Part shown: piece by piece, positions 36,636-46,120 of the stretch | Position numbering within the stretch: the stretch's first letter is position 1 | Layout: each line of letters starts with the position of its first letter | NCBI GenBank assembly: GCA_963667005.1 | Contig: OY762937.1 | Span: 2,976,001 to 3,040,000, forward strand | DNA length: 64,000 nt | Reading direction: 5' to 3' | Origin: G963662605 sp963667005 | GTDB taxonomy: Bacteria > Bacteroidota > Ignavibacteria > Ignavibacteriales > Ignavibacteriaceae | Translations under genes and position numbers: made by a program | The notes under the pieces: model-generated | Told to the model about the DNA's origin: nothing | What the model saw: only the letters and a program-made list of their open reading frames with translations | Database searches by the model: none

Positions 36636-38141
36636 ATGGATACATCATATTTTTTTAACGGGCTCTATTTAATTAAACCGGAATTAGTCGTTTCGCTCTT
36701 CCTGGTACTCGTGCTATTGAGCGACCTCGTCTTTCCAAAAGCTAAAAAGGCCCTACCGGTACTTGCAGGTATCGGAATTCTTATCGCGATAGGATTTGTT
36801 GCTCAGCAATTCTTCGTTCCGGTCACCAAAGGCTTTATGGTCGGTAAAAGCCGGGCTATGATCGCAACAGACAGTTTCGCTAATTATTTCAAATTATTAA
36901 TACTCGGCGCATCATTTTTCGTTGTTGTGTTCAGCACCATGAGCGAAGAGATACAGAAATCTTTGGACCGTATCGGTGAGTATTACACACTTATGTTCGG
37001 CATGATGCTCGGTATGATGTTCATGGTATCGGCTACAGATTTCATACTGATATATCTTTCAGTTGAACTTGTCTCTCTCAGTTCCTATGTGCTTGCCGGA
37101 TACTTAAAGCAGGACAAGAAAAGTACCGAAGCCTCATTAAAGTACGTTATTTATGGAGCAGTTTCCTCAGGTGTTATGCTGTTCGGTATCTCACTGTTGT
37201 TCGGTATGACCGGAACAACAAACCTGTACGAAATATCATTGATGCTTCGTTCAATCGAAGTCAGCCATGCATTGTTGATATTTGTCACTCTGATGATCTT
37301 CGTCGGCATCGGTTACAAAATATCCGCCGTTCCATTCCACTTCTGGACTCCGGATGTATATGAAGGTGCCCCGACTTCAATTACTGCTTACTTATCCGTA
37401 GCCAGTAAGGCTGCGGGATTCGCGATGCTGATCCGCATTATCTTGACTGTTTATACACTCGGTACTTCATCCGGATACTGGCTTGTTATGCCTTTCTTTG
37501 ACTGGAAGAACTTCCTCGTATTTATTTCGATTATTACCATGTTTGTCGGTAACCTGACCGCTTTGTGGCAGGACAACGTGAAAAGAATGCTTGCTTATTC
37601 GAGCATCGCTCATGCAGGATACTTACTTGCATCTCTCGCCGTTATGACAAATGACGGTATGAGTGCTGTTATGGTTTACTTCGCGATTTACGTCATGATG
37701 AATCTGGGTGCATTCCTCGTCGTCATTCTGATAAGCAATAAGATCAAATCAGAAAATGTGAACGACTACAACGGTATCGGATACAGAATGCCGCTGTACG
37801 GAGTTTGCATGGGTGTGTTCCTCATTTCATTGACAGGATTACCGCCAACAGCAGGATTTATCGGAAAGCTGTATATCTTCATGGCACTTTTAAGCGCTAA
37901 AATGTACGTCCTTGCGATCGTCGGTGTTTTGAACAGTGTTATCTCTCTGTACTACTACGTTCGTGTATTGAAACACATGTTCTTAGTAAAACCGGAAGAT
38001 CCTACCGTTATTCCGAACAAGCTGTCTCAGGCAGTGGTGGTGGTTGCTCTTGCAATTCCGGTACTTGTATTCGGAATCTACTTCACCCCGCTTTCGGATT
38101 TGGCAAAATACTCGACAACGTTTTTCGGTATTTTGAAATAA
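36636..38141 (+). CDS. nuoN: NADH-quinone oxidoreductase subunit N
   Basis: 501 aa antiporter-like subunit with about 14 transmembrane helices. LSVELVSLSSYVLAGY (TM5 Glu) and KISAVPFHFWTPDVYEGAPT are diagnostic for NuoN. Last gene of nuoABCDHIJKLMN and followed by a strong terminator. nuoE, F and G are missing from the operon. Confidence 0.96.
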   Translation: MDTSYFFNGLYLIKPELVVSLFLVLVLLSDLVFPKAKKALPVLAGIGILIAIGFVAQQFFVPVTKGFMVGKSRAMIATDSFANYFKLLILGASFFVVVFSTMSEEIQKSLDRIGEYYTLMFGMMLGMMFMVSATDFILIYLSVELVSLSSYVLAGYLKQDKKSTEASLKYVIYGAVSSGVMLFGISLLFGMTGTTNLYEISLMLRSIEVSHALLIFVTLMIFVGIGYKISAVPFHFWTPDVYEGAPTSITAYLSVASKAAGFAMLIRIILTVYTLGTSSGYWLVMPFFDWKNFLVFISIITMFVGNLTALWQDNVKRMLAYSSIAHAGYLLASLAVMTNDGMSAVMVYFAIYVMMNLGAFLVVILISNKIKSENVNDYNGIGYRMPLYGVCMGVFLISLTGLPPTAGFIGKLYIFMALLSAKMYVLAIVGVLNSVISLYYYVRVLKHMFLVKPEDPTVIPNKLSQAVVVVALAIPVLVFGIYFTPLSDLAKYSTTFFGILK

Positions 38142-38162
38142 ATTTCAAACATAGTTTTATTG

Positions 38163-38198
38163 AAAGAGTTATGTGAGCAATCGCATAACTCTTTTTTT
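38163..38198 (+). terminator. Rho-independent terminator of the nuo operon
   Basis: AGAGTTATG and CATAACTCT form a 9-bp stem with a 10-nt loop, followed by a run of seven T. It lies 22 bp after the nuoN stop. Confidence 0.9.
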
Positions 38199-38671
38199 AT
38201 GATAGAACGCGGATGACACGGATAACACAGATTCTCACGGATATAATATTTATATGAAAATCCTTGTATAATGGTGTCATTCCGTAAAATCTGACGCTGC
38301 AAATTTGTATTGCATTGCCATGCAGGTCGTCAGATTTGTACGGAATCCAAGTTAAAAACGGCATAAAACCAGAATGGATTCCAGATATCCGTCTATCGAC
38401 GGATTCTGGAATGACAATTATTGCATCCTTGATATTGAGATGTTCTTATGTCACGTTAAGTTGACACTTATGATCCGGTCAAGTATGTCTTTACAAAAGA
38501 AAATCTGCGAAAATCCGTGTTATCCGTGTCATCCGCGTTCCAACAACCATTTACACAGTTAATTATCCCATTCTTCAACTAAATCCCCCATCCATGTAGA
38601 GTTTATAACATCCCCGTGTTGCATGATGTATTTTTGATACCGTAATTATTAATTCTTCGTTCGCGGTTGCA
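38199..38671. repeat. Intergenic block of dispersed and inverted repeats
   Basis: No gene in about 500 bp. It holds copy 2 of the 44-bp dispersed repeat (38203-38245) and an inverted copy 3 (38502-38541), so the interior is bracketed by an inverted pair about 260 bp apart. Inside are two further inverted repeats: ATTCCGTA...CTGACG against CGTCAG...TACGGAAT (38279-38346) and ATTCCAGA-N-ATCCGTC against GACGGATTCTGGAAT (38378-38412). No transposase is present. A MITE/REP-like island is the best description. Confidence 0.7.
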
Positions 38672-38725
38672 ATGAAGAAAAGAACAACAAAAATTTTTAG
38701 GATTTATTTCAAGGAGAAGATGACT

Positions 38726-39100
38726 ATGAAGACTGTATCGTTTGTAAAGGCTTTGATGGTAGCAGTTGTGCTATTAACCGGGACAATCGTTCCCAGCGCG
38801 AGAATAATTGACAGAGCGCCCCAGCCGATTGAATCCGCAAAAGCAATATCGGCACGTATTGTATATCCCGAACTCGCTAAGAAATGTTTGATTGAAGGCC
38901 AGGTAAACGTCACGGTGACTGTTGATCAGAGTGGCAATGTGATAGAAGCAAAAGTAAAACGCGGTAATGGTATCGGATTCGGATGTGATGAAGCAGCCCT
39001 TGATGCAGCGATGAAAATGCATTTTGCCCCGCTGAACGACGGATCGAATAAAGTAACGGCTACGTTTACTGTCCCCTTCATTTTCAAACTAAAACGGTAA
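38726..39100 (+). CDS. TonB C-terminal-domain protein with signal peptide
   Basis: 124 aa from the ATG at 38726, 9 bp after AAGGAG; an ATG two codons earlier is only 3 bp from it. A hydrophobic N-terminus (ALMVAVVLLTGTIVPSA) is followed directly by a TonB family C-terminal domain: YPELAKKCLIEGQVNVTVTVDQSGNV and a final FTVPFIFKLKR. It lacks the proline-rich spacer of a true energy transducer, so it is a short periplasmic TonB-like domain whose role is unclear. Followed by a strong terminator. Confidence 0.82.
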   Translation: MKTVSFVKALMVAVVLLTGTIVPSARIIDRAPQPIESAKAISARIVYPELAKKCLIEGQVNVTVTVDQSGNVIEAKVKRGNGIGFGCDEAALDAAMKMHFAPLNDGSNKVTATFTVPFIFKLKR

Positions 39101-39122
39101 TATCCGTTTTACCCTAAAATAG

Positions 39123-39157
39123 AAAAGCTGTCCCCATGTACCGGGACAGCTTTTTTT
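39123..39157 (+). terminator. Rho-independent terminator after the TonB-domain gene
   Basis: AAGCTGTCCC and GGGACAGCTT form a 10-bp stem with an 8-nt loop and a TTTTTTT tail. The A-rich left flank could let it also serve the convergent minus-strand gene ending at 39177. Confidence 0.9.
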
Positions 39158-39176
39158 ATGAAATATTTTTGGAATT

Positions 39177-40079
39177 CTATTTCATCAAAATCATTTTATT
39201 AACTGTCTTGAAATTTCCACTCTTCATTTCGCAGAAATAAATACCGGATGGAACATTTCCAGCATTCCACTGAACATGATAGGTCCCTGCCGGTTTTTCT
39301 TCATTGACAAGCGTAGTTACAAGTTTACCTAAAACATCATATATTCTTACAGTAACTAACTGTGTACTTCCTACCGAATAAGAGATTTTTGTACTCGGAT
39401 TGAAAGGATTTGGATAGTTTTGATTTAAAGCAAAACTGGATTCCTTTTTGCTTTCTAAAGGTGAAGCTAATATCAAACTCTCAATTAATTGAGCAGAAGT
39501 TTTATTTATGTACATTACATCAATTCCCAAAGCTTCCTCATAGTACATGCGGGATAGGCCCATTCCTCCCTTGCATACCAAGGTATCCCATTCATACATG
39601 TCTGTAGTAAAGTGGAATGTATTTCTGTTATATATATTTTCGCCAGAACCGTATCGATGAAAGGTTGGTGGGAATTTCCAAATATCAATGTATGCAGGAA
39701 GCGATACTTTATGAGAATCTGCTAAAGATTCATAAACGTAGAAGCTGCTATGAACAGTATATGCCGAATCCAACACTAAAACCCAAGGGTTTATACGATT
39801 GTATTGGTAATAATGTAAAGTATCAAATCGCTCAACCGTCCATTTATTAGTATCTTTTACTGATGCGAAGGAAACGATTTTGAATGTGGATGTGCCTAAA
39901 ATCTCCTTTTTATAATTTGCCGTATCAGTATAAACATCATAATAACTTGATTCTTTTTGAATCGCATACTTAAAGTAATTCCCTTGAGTTAATGGAAATA
40001 AATCATGGACTATCTGCCCATGTATTGACATGGAGGAGATGAAGTAAAACAATACGAGGTAAGTAAATTTTCTAATCAT
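39177..40079 (-). CDS. Secreted protein with T9SS type A sorting domain
   Basis: 300 aa. Signal peptide (residues 1-21, ending SIHGQ). The central 190 residues are rich in aromatic residues, mostly beta, with no family recognised. The last 80 residues are a Por secretion sorting domain: NQNYPNPFNPSTKISYSV, VRIYDVLGKLVTTLV, PSGIYFCEM and the terminal KMILMK. It should cross the outer membrane by type IX secretion and be cleaved or anchored. Isolated gene. Function of the cargo is unknown. Confidence 0.8.
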   Translation of the reverse strand: MIRKFTYLVLFYFISSMSIHGQIVHDLFPLTQGNYFKYAIQKESSYYDVYTDTANYKKEILGTSTFKIVSFASVKDTNKWTVERFDTLHYYQYNRINPWVLVLDSAYTVHSSFYVYESLADSHKVSLPAYIDIWKFPPTFHRYGSGENIYNRNTFHFTTDMYEWDTLVCKGGMGLSRMYYEEALGIDVMYINKTSAQLIESLILASPLESKKESSFALNQNYPNPFNPSTKISYSVGSTQLVTVRIYDVLGKLVTTLVNEEKPAGTYHVQWNAGNVPSGIYFCEMKSGNFKTVNKMILMK

Positions 40080-40173
40080 AACCTTTTGCTCCCTAAAAAA
40101 GTTATTGTACCCTTGTTCAGACTAATTTGAATTCTGATTCAGGAATTTAACAAGTAAAGTTATTAATTCCTAA

Positions 40174-40650
40174 TTAATCTCCTTGCCAGAAAGTAAAATC
40201 CCGTACCCAAACATTTTTCACCTTCTCCCCTTTGAATAATTTAAAGGTACCTTTCATAACGACCGTTTTCAGAGCAGTAATATCCGCGCAATCGTAATAT
40301 TTGCCTCTTTTATCAAGAAATACTCCTGAAAACTCAACTTTATCCAAGGGTGAGACGAAAAAGTAGAAACTCAAAGAATCCGGACTGATTTTAAGATTAT
40401 ATCCCTTAGCTCTTCTTCGCACTCCTGCCACAGAGACCAATACCTCCGGCTCGACGGTTTTTGAAGTCAGAATATGCGTCGTATCATCAAAGGAATAGTC
40501 CAGCGTCCTTATATCTATATTACCGATTGCATGTCCCGCAATAACCAACCTTTTTGCCGGGAAATAATAACCATCCGGCTCAAAGGGTTGAGTCTGGGCA
40601 TTAAGGAGTATTGTGCCGAAAAACAGGATAAAGATTAGGATTCGTTTCAT
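40174..40650 (-). CDS. Small secreted protein of unknown function
   Basis: 158 aa with a clear signal peptide (MKRILIFILFFGTILLNAQ, cleavage near LNAQ). The mature part is beta-rich, with no Cys and no known motif. No sorting domain, so it is probably periplasmic or outer-membrane associated. It lies about 90 bp upstream of the T9SS cargo gene on the same strand and may be co-transcribed. Confidence 0.65.
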   Translation of the reverse strand: MKRILIFILFFGTILLNAQTQPFEPDGYYFPAKRLVIAGHAIGNIDIRTLDYSFDDTTHILTSKTVEPEVLVSVAGVRRRAKGYNLKISPDSLSFYFFVSPLDKVEFSGVFLDKRGKYYDCADITALKTVVMKGTFKLFKGEKVKNVWVRDFTFWQGD

Positions 40651-41049
40651 ATAGTCAAATTATCGTAATAGGTATTTCGTTTTCAATTATATTATTAATA
40701 AAAATACCCCTTTTTGATGAAGATTTAAAACAAAATCAGACCTGAACCATAAAGAAAGCTATATTGCCTAACGGCAAATGAGATTGCTTAACCTATTGTC
40801 ATCCTACAAACATATAGTCCCTAACGAGACATGCAATAAAGTTATGTGCATCATTAACACGGCAGTTCACTGCCGTGAGAGGCATACCTAACAAATTTCT
40901 GGACTTTAGTCCAATCAATTTCACCAATTGGACTAAAGTCCAACCGTTGGGGATCACTTCCCACGGTCTGAAGACCGTGGTTAATGAATAATAAAATCCG
41001 TGGAAATCCGTGTCATCAGTATTATCCGCGTTCTATTCCGGTTTAAAAT
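40651..41049. repeat. Intergenic array of palindromic REP-like units
   Basis: No gene in 400 bp. It contains perfect hairpins CACGGCAGT-TC-ACTGCCGTG (40858-40877), GGACTTTAGTCC (40901-40912), TTGGACTAAAGTCCAA (40928-40943) and CCACGGTCT-GA-AGACCGTGG (40961-40980), then copy 4 of the dispersed 44-bp repeat in inverted orientation (40993-41036). Two of the hairpins have 9-bp arms with a 2-nt loop, the same geometry as the unit at 9054. Confidence 0.75.
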
Positions 41050-41080
41050 GAAAAAAGCCAAACCTTTCGGTCTGGCTTTA
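41050..41080 (-). terminator. Rho-independent terminator of tRNA-Leu
   Basis: On the minus strand AAAGCCAGACC-GAAA-GGTTTGGCTTT followed by TTT, three nucleotides beyond the tRNA 3' end. Confidence 0.88.
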
Positions 41081-41082
41081 AG

Positions 41083-41164
<82 letters not shown>

Positions 41165-41526
41165 TTATTGAGACAACAAAAATACAGTTTTTTCTGAAAT
41201 TCCACAAGGAGCAAATGTAATTTTATTTTGAAATCTACCAGCGAAAAAGTGCGAAGTGGAAAGTCCGAAGTTCGAAGTGCAAAGTCCGAGGTGCGAGGTT
41301 GTTTCAATATGAGAGTTTTGCCCGGAAGCTTAAAACATAGTAGGTTTTACTTAAAGTTCATCCCGCTTCGGGGATGGAGTTTTTGTGGTGATTATTCCAC
41401 GGGTTCCACCCGTGGTTATCAATATTCAATCCCCTTAGGATTATAACAAATCATGAAATACATCGCATGCATTATTCCGAAGGAATCAAACAGAGATAAC
41501 CGTGGGCGCAACCCACGGATAGGACT
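41165..41526. repeat. Intergenic repeats near tRNA-Leu
   Basis: No gene. At 41233-41300 there is a degenerate tandem of GTGCGAAGT/AAAGTCCGA units. Then come hairpins CATCCCG-CTT-CGGGGATG (near 41359), CCACGGGT-TCC-ACCCGTGG (41397-41415), ATTCC-GAA-GGAAT (near 41473) and CCGTGGG-N5-CCCACGG (41500-41518). Same families as at 9 kb and 40.9 kb. Confidence 0.7.
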
Positions 41527-42918
41527 CTACTCTCTATCCTTTCGCCAATTAAGATATAACCCTACAAGATGTATGCAAGTAACCAGAATTAACCCCGCGA
41601 CCATGGGTTCGATGATTTCTAATCCGGCGCCGATTAAACCTGCATCACGCAAAAGGTACCAGCCTGTGCTGACGGCAAATCCCGATACAATTTCGATGAG
41701 TGCGGTTTTCGGTGACACCTTCCATTTGGGGAAATATACCGATACCAATAAAAATAGGAGTCCAGGTATTACTAACGACCCGATTGTGTACCACAAATCA
41801 ATAACGGATGGAATTGAGACTGCCAGGGCTAATGAGAGAACAGATGCGATGAGAATTCCCGCAACGGTCATGTTTTTTAGTGTGTACTTCCCTGCCAGTT
41901 TGGGAATTTTCAGCATGAAATCATTCGCCAAGGTTGTCGCGGAGATAAAAAGAAAACTGTTCAGAGTTGAAATAATGGATGCTATCATACCGGCATAGAA
42001 CAATCCCCTCATCCCTGAGAAAAGGACTTTATCCGCAAGTATCAGGTATGACTGTGACGGCGTTGATAAATTCGGGAATAATGCCCGAGCGTACAAACCA
42101 ACGGTGTTTGTCAGCGCATCAAATAACAGCCAAAACGCGACCGATATTAAAATACCATATGTGGCGACTTTGGGTGTTCGGGCAGCTTGAGTCCGCTGGA
42201 AAAAGCCGGGATCAACAAATGTCCATAACGCTATCAGCCACCAGACGATAATGTATTCCTTGCTGACACCCCCTGTTATTGTCAGGTGCTCAGGGGGCAG
42301 GTTCTGCTGAAGAAATCCTGTTCCGTAATGCCCTAAAAGGTACACGGCGGCAACAATAAATCCGATGAACATAATGAAAAAGAATAAAGCATCGGTAATG
42401 ATGTCCGACTTATATCCGCCGATAAGCGGATAGCTTGCTGTCAGCACTAACGCTATGACAAGTGCCCAAAAGAGCGGGATGCCGAAAATATGAGCGACAA
42501 TTATACCGGTCATCAGCAAGTACGGCGCAGGAGACGCCAGAACGAACACAGAGACTGCTGAGAGCAAGGAAATCCTCCGGCCATACATTTGCTCCATCCT
42601 CTCAGGAATGGTGAAATTTGACGAGGATTTGACCTTCTTTACAAAGAATACGGCAAACAGGATTGCAAAGAGGTAATACGGGAATCCCTGCGTGAACCAG
42701 TTCACTAAGCCGTAGCGGTAAGTAAACTCGCCAACACCAAGAATACCACCATACCAGGTAGCTACATTGGTCAGGATGAATAGAAGCAATCCCACCTTGC
42801 GTCCGGCGAGCAGGTATTCTTCGTCACTCTGGTTCTTTCTTGACGTGATAAACCCGATAAGAAGTACGGCAGCAAAAAAGCCGCACAGGATAATAAGGTC
42901 GAGCGTGCTAAATATCAT
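41527..42918 (-). CDS. SSS-family sodium/solute symporter, probable thiamine or thiamine-precursor transporter
   Basis: 463 aa with about 12-13 hydrophobic helices of the sodium:solute symporter family (SSS, LeuT fold). The start overlaps the thiamine pyrophosphokinase gene by 11 bp, and the whole operon is behind a TPP riboswitch. By established practice such riboswitch-linked SSS proteins are assigned to thiamine or hydroxymethylpyrimidine uptake (ThiV-type), here standing where PnuT is usual in Bacteroidetes. Substrate is inferred purely from context. Confidence 0.78.
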   Translation of the reverse strand: MIFSTLDLIILCGFFAAVLLIGFITSRKNQSDEEYLLAGRKVGLLLFILTNVATWYGGILGVGEFTYRYGLVNWFTQGFPYYLFAILFAVFFVKKVKSSSNFTIPERMEQMYGRRISLLSAVSVFVLASPAPYLLMTGIIVAHIFGIPLFWALVIALVLTASYPLIGGYKSDIITDALFFFIMFIGFIVAAVYLLGHYGTGFLQQNLPPEHLTITGGVSKEYIIVWWLIALWTFVDPGFFQRTQAARTPKVATYGILISVAFWLLFDALTNTVGLYARALFPNLSTPSQSYLILADKVLFSGMRGLFYAGMIASIISTLNSFLFISATTLANDFMLKIPKLAGKYTLKNMTVAGILIASVLSLALAVSIPSVIDLWYTIGSLVIPGLLFLLVSVYFPKWKVSPKTALIEIVSGFAVSTGWYLLRDAGLIGAGLEIIEPMVAGLILVTCIHLVGLYLNWRKDRE

Positions 42919-43564
42919 ACTTCATCACTACTTTGGCATCCCGCACCAGAATAGCCGCACCGTTTGTTACCTTGATCGAGACGATATCCTCATTGGTGAC
43001 GTTGCTGATGCCTTCTCTATTGCCGAACATCAGAGACTCTTTATTTAACGAATATTTTAATCCCAAAGTCGAAATTTTTGTCTTTCGCTCAAAAGCAAAT
43101 AGGGAAACGGTCTCTCCTGCTTTCGAAAAGAAGGTATAAACCCCTGAAACCGGAATTATCACGGATTCATTTGAAAATATTCTTATGTTAACTTTGGAGC
43201 TATATTCCAATAATAATGAAATATTACCTAAGGTATGGTCTATACGTAGTCCGGTTGCAGCGCAAAGTGAGATATCATTAAATCCTAAATTTAAAGCATA
43301 TAGGATAGCTTTCTCCGAATCTCTATCAGTCTGGCGAGAAATCTTTTTAATTACGCTCAATTTTTCGTAGGCTTTTAAAATAGATTCGGGCACAGAATCA
43401 AAGTCCCCCACAATATATTGGGGGACTAAACCTAATTTTCTACAATGCAACAACCCTCCATCAGCCGCGATAATGGTTTCATAACCATTTTTTATTAAAC
43501 ATTTCACGAGTGATTTAGAAGGTGCTTCACCGTTCGCAATAATAATTGCTTTTGTCTTCTTCAT
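42908..43564 (-). CDS. thiN: Thiamine pyrophosphokinase
   Basis: 218 aa from the ATG at 43564 (an in-frame TTG lies 4 codons upstream). It transfers pyrophosphate from ATP to thiamine. Motifs: IIIANGEAP, ADGGLLHCRKLG, YIVGDFDSV with catalytic acids, QTDRDSEKA and a TGLRIDHTLGNISLL block. The C-terminal part is the B1-binding beta-sandwich. 20 bp after the TonB receptor, 11-bp overlap with the symporter. It traps imported thiamine as TPP. Confidence 0.93.
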   Translation of the reverse strand: MKKTKAIIIANGEAPSKSLVKCLIKNGYETIIAADGGLLHCRKLGLVPQYIVGDFDSVPESILKAYEKLSVIKKISRQTDRDSEKAILYALNLGFNDISLCAATGLRIDHTLGNISLLLEYSSKVNIRIFSNESVIIPVSGVYTFFSKAGETVSLFAFERKTKISTLGLKYSLNKESLMFGNREGISNVTNEDIVSIKVTNGAAILVRDAKVVMKYDI

Positions 43565-43584
43565 AATAACATTCAAGTAAAGAT

Positions 43585-46098
43585 TTAAAAAGTCATGTTC
43601 AAGCCAAATAACACATTTCGCTCTGCAGCCGGGAAAAATTCTTTTCCGACAGCAGTTTGCGAATACAATCTATCAAAAATATTATTTACCTGAGCAAATA
43701 TTTTAAGCTTTGACGTGATGCCGACATCAGGTAGTTCATAACTTGCATACGCACTTGCAGTAAAATACGCATCATTTTTATTGTCTGTGTAACCAAATTT
43801 ACTTATCAGTCCAGGATATTTTGATAAGTAATTTTGCAACTTGTTAGCGTAGTTGTCAGAATAGAAACTCCCAACATAACCTCCCGTTACCTTCACATAT
43901 ATGTTGTACTTATTATAAGACAACGAAACATTTGTCAAGAATTCCGGGAATCCGCCAATCTGATTGCCGTTCAGATCAATAGCTGCCAGATTATCTTTCA
44001 CCTGAATTGTGTCGTAATAACCTCTGTAGGAATATCCTTTGACAACACTGTTTTTAGAATATGTGGCGTTAAGATTCAAAGTAACATCATTCACAAATTT
44101 GTATGAACCTGACAATTCAATTCCCCTGTGCAGAGTCTGATCAACATTTCCTGTTATCGGATTACCGAGACGATCTAACTGCCCATTATTGACAATCTCG
44201 TTTTTAAAAGACATCAAAAATGCATTTAGATTTATACTCATTGCATCCGAAGCATAGATAAATCCAAATTCAGCATCAAGCATATGTTCAGGTTTGACAA
44301 GAGGCTTTGAAAAATCATAGCTCCCATCAGGTCTTTGCTCAAATTGCGGAGTCGCACCACCGCTTGACTCAGCTGCATCGTAATATTCTTTCAATCGCGG
44401 TTCGCGGCCTACATACGATAGGCTGACATATGAGGATTTTGTGTTATCCAGCTTATAGCTCAATGCTATTTTGGGATTAGCGAAGACATTCGGAACGCTG
44501 AAATCAGTGCCTACATACTGTTCGTTATATAAGTGATACTTATTGTACGATACTTGAAGTTCGGCGAGAAGATGTAAGTCCTCACGGAGAGTAAAATTGC
44601 CGTTCACAAATCCACTTATCATATCCTTGGCACCTTCATAATAGTAGTATCGGTAATATGGAGTTATGCCGGCCGGCATATCGGTCCCGTAGGACAAGTT
44701 ACCCCAATGCCTCGAACGGTGAAATCTGAATTCTGCTCCAGCGTTAATTTCAACATCGTCCAATTTTATATTTACTCTAGGTAGCCATCCGAATTGTTTA
44801 TTGTTTACTTCAGCACGAATAATTGCGTTGGAAATAAAAGTATTAGAAGAATCAGCAACAGGAGCAAAGCCATTTGACGTAAGAAGACGGAAATATTCAT
44901 AAGAGCCCCAGGTTCCATCGAAATCATAATAACCCTGTCCAAGTACAAGGAATAACGAAGAATTGAAAGTTACATTGTTTCCTAATTTGTACTCATTGAG
45001 CAACTCAAAATGCGGCTGAGTAAATCGTTCCTGCTCCTCGGGTCGTCTTTCTGTAAAGTAGGTAAAGGATTTATCATCCGCTTCCCAGTACGAATAATTT
45101 AACTTGCGCTGTTTTTTATCCTTAACGGCAAACTTTGGTAATCCGGTATATACTAATCCATCCTGAAAAGGTCCGCCGTAAAAATTAACCTGACTTGTAA
45201 GATTTCCGTCAAAACGAACTGCCGACAAATAATATGAGTTTACATTTTCCCATCCGAGATTTCTATATCCGGAGGAAAGTGTTTGTGACAACTTCGCGAA
45301 GATGGAATATTTATTTTCAATCAGACCTGAGTTCATTGTTACAGAGTATTTCCGGGTATTGTAATCTCCGACTTGTGCTCCAAAATGAATTTCGGGCTTA
45401 GCAGTAACATTAGATGTAATAATATTAATTGCACCGCCGACAGCAGGGAATCCGCAAATACCACTGCCCGACCCTCTCTGCATCTGGATAAGCTCGCTAT
45501 TGCCAAGAATATCCGGGAAATCAATCCAGTAAACATTGTGATCTTCGGGGTCATTCTGTGGTATTCCATTAACCATAACGGCTATTCTTCTTTGATCAAA
45601 TCCGCGCAATGTTAGATAATTATATCCAACGCCGCTGCCACCTTCCGAATACCAAATAGCCGAAGGCATAGAACTCAAAAACTGAGGCACATCCTGAATC
45701 GTGTAATTTTGAGTGATTTCTGCTTTACTCAATTTGTTGTATGTCGTCATCGGCAGCGTCTCATCACCTAAAGTCGCGGTAACAACAACAGATTGCGCCG
45801 GCATAGCACTTCTTTTCAGACTGATATCACGATTGAGGTTATCGCTTTTAGAAAGAATGATTTCAGCCGACTGATAACCGACATATGAGATTTTTACACG
45901 GCTGTCAACATTTCCATTGTACGTAATCTTAAAAGAACCATTACTGTCGGCAATTGCCCCTTCCTGCGAGTGGTTAAGCACCAGGCTTGCCTTTGCCAAA
46001 GGGACTTTTGTTTCTTCGTCAACAACCCGTCCGCTTAATACGAACGACTGCCCGAAAACAACAGAGGTGAATAATAGAGCCAATAATATAGAGCGCAT
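43585..46098 (-). CDS. TonB-dependent outer-membrane receptor, probably for thiamine
   Basis: 837 aa. Signal peptide (residues 1-16), then a carboxypeptidase-regulatory-like beta-sandwich domain (residues 20-95) common in Bacteroidota receptors. A plug domain follows with LRGFDQRRIAVMVNGIPQNDPEDHN and an acidic/Gly-rich GGAINIIT end, then a 22-strand barrel ending FGLNMTF with terminal Phe. First gene behind the TPP riboswitch, preceded by AAGGATAAG. The ligand, thiamine or a phosphate ester, is inferred from the riboswitch and thiN; the gene matches the OMR position in Bacteroidetes thiamine operons. Confidence 0.87.
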   Translation of the reverse strand: MRSILLALLFTSVVFGQSFVLSGRVVDEETKVPLAKASLVLNHSQEGAIADSNGSFKITYNGNVDSRVKISYVGYQSAEIILSKSDNLNRDISLKRSAMPAQSVVVTATLGDETLPMTTYNKLSKAEITQNYTIQDVPQFLSSMPSAIWYSEGGSGVGYNYLTLRGFDQRRIAVMVNGIPQNDPEDHNVYWIDFPDILGNSELIQMQRGSGSGICGFPAVGGAINIITSNVTAKPEIHFGAQVGDYNTRKYSVTMNSGLIENKYSIFAKLSQTLSSGYRNLGWENVNSYYLSAVRFDGNLTSQVNFYGGPFQDGLVYTGLPKFAVKDKKQRKLNYSYWEADDKSFTYFTERRPEEQERFTQPHFELLNEYKLGNNVTFNSSLFLVLGQGYYDFDGTWGSYEYFRLLTSNGFAPVADSSNTFISNAIIRAEVNNKQFGWLPRVNIKLDDVEINAGAEFRFHRSRHWGNLSYGTDMPAGITPYYRYYYYEGAKDMISGFVNGNFTLREDLHLLAELQVSYNKYHLYNEQYVGTDFSVPNVFANPKIALSYKLDNTKSSYVSLSYVGREPRLKEYYDAAESSGGATPQFEQRPDGSYDFSKPLVKPEHMLDAEFGFIYASDAMSINLNAFLMSFKNEIVNNGQLDRLGNPITGNVDQTLHRGIELSGSYKFVNDVTLNLNATYSKNSVVKGYSYRGYYDTIQVKDNLAAIDLNGNQIGGFPEFLTNVSLSYNKYNIYVKVTGGYVGSFYSDNYANKLQNYLSKYPGLISKFGYTDNKNDAYFTASAYASYELPDVGITSKLKIFAQVNNIFDRLYSQTAVGKEFFPAAERNVLFGLNMTF

Positions 46099-46120
46099 AG
46101 ATCTTATCCTTGTTTAAATG

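Noticed and set aside
41233..41300. CRISPR-like tandem repeats
   Set aside because: Units are short, degenerate and without spacers; no cas genes are in the window.
41228..41446. Open frame of 72 codons across the repeat cluster before the symporter
   Set aside because: It is made of repeat units (GKSEVRSAKSEV-like) and hairpins, not a protein.
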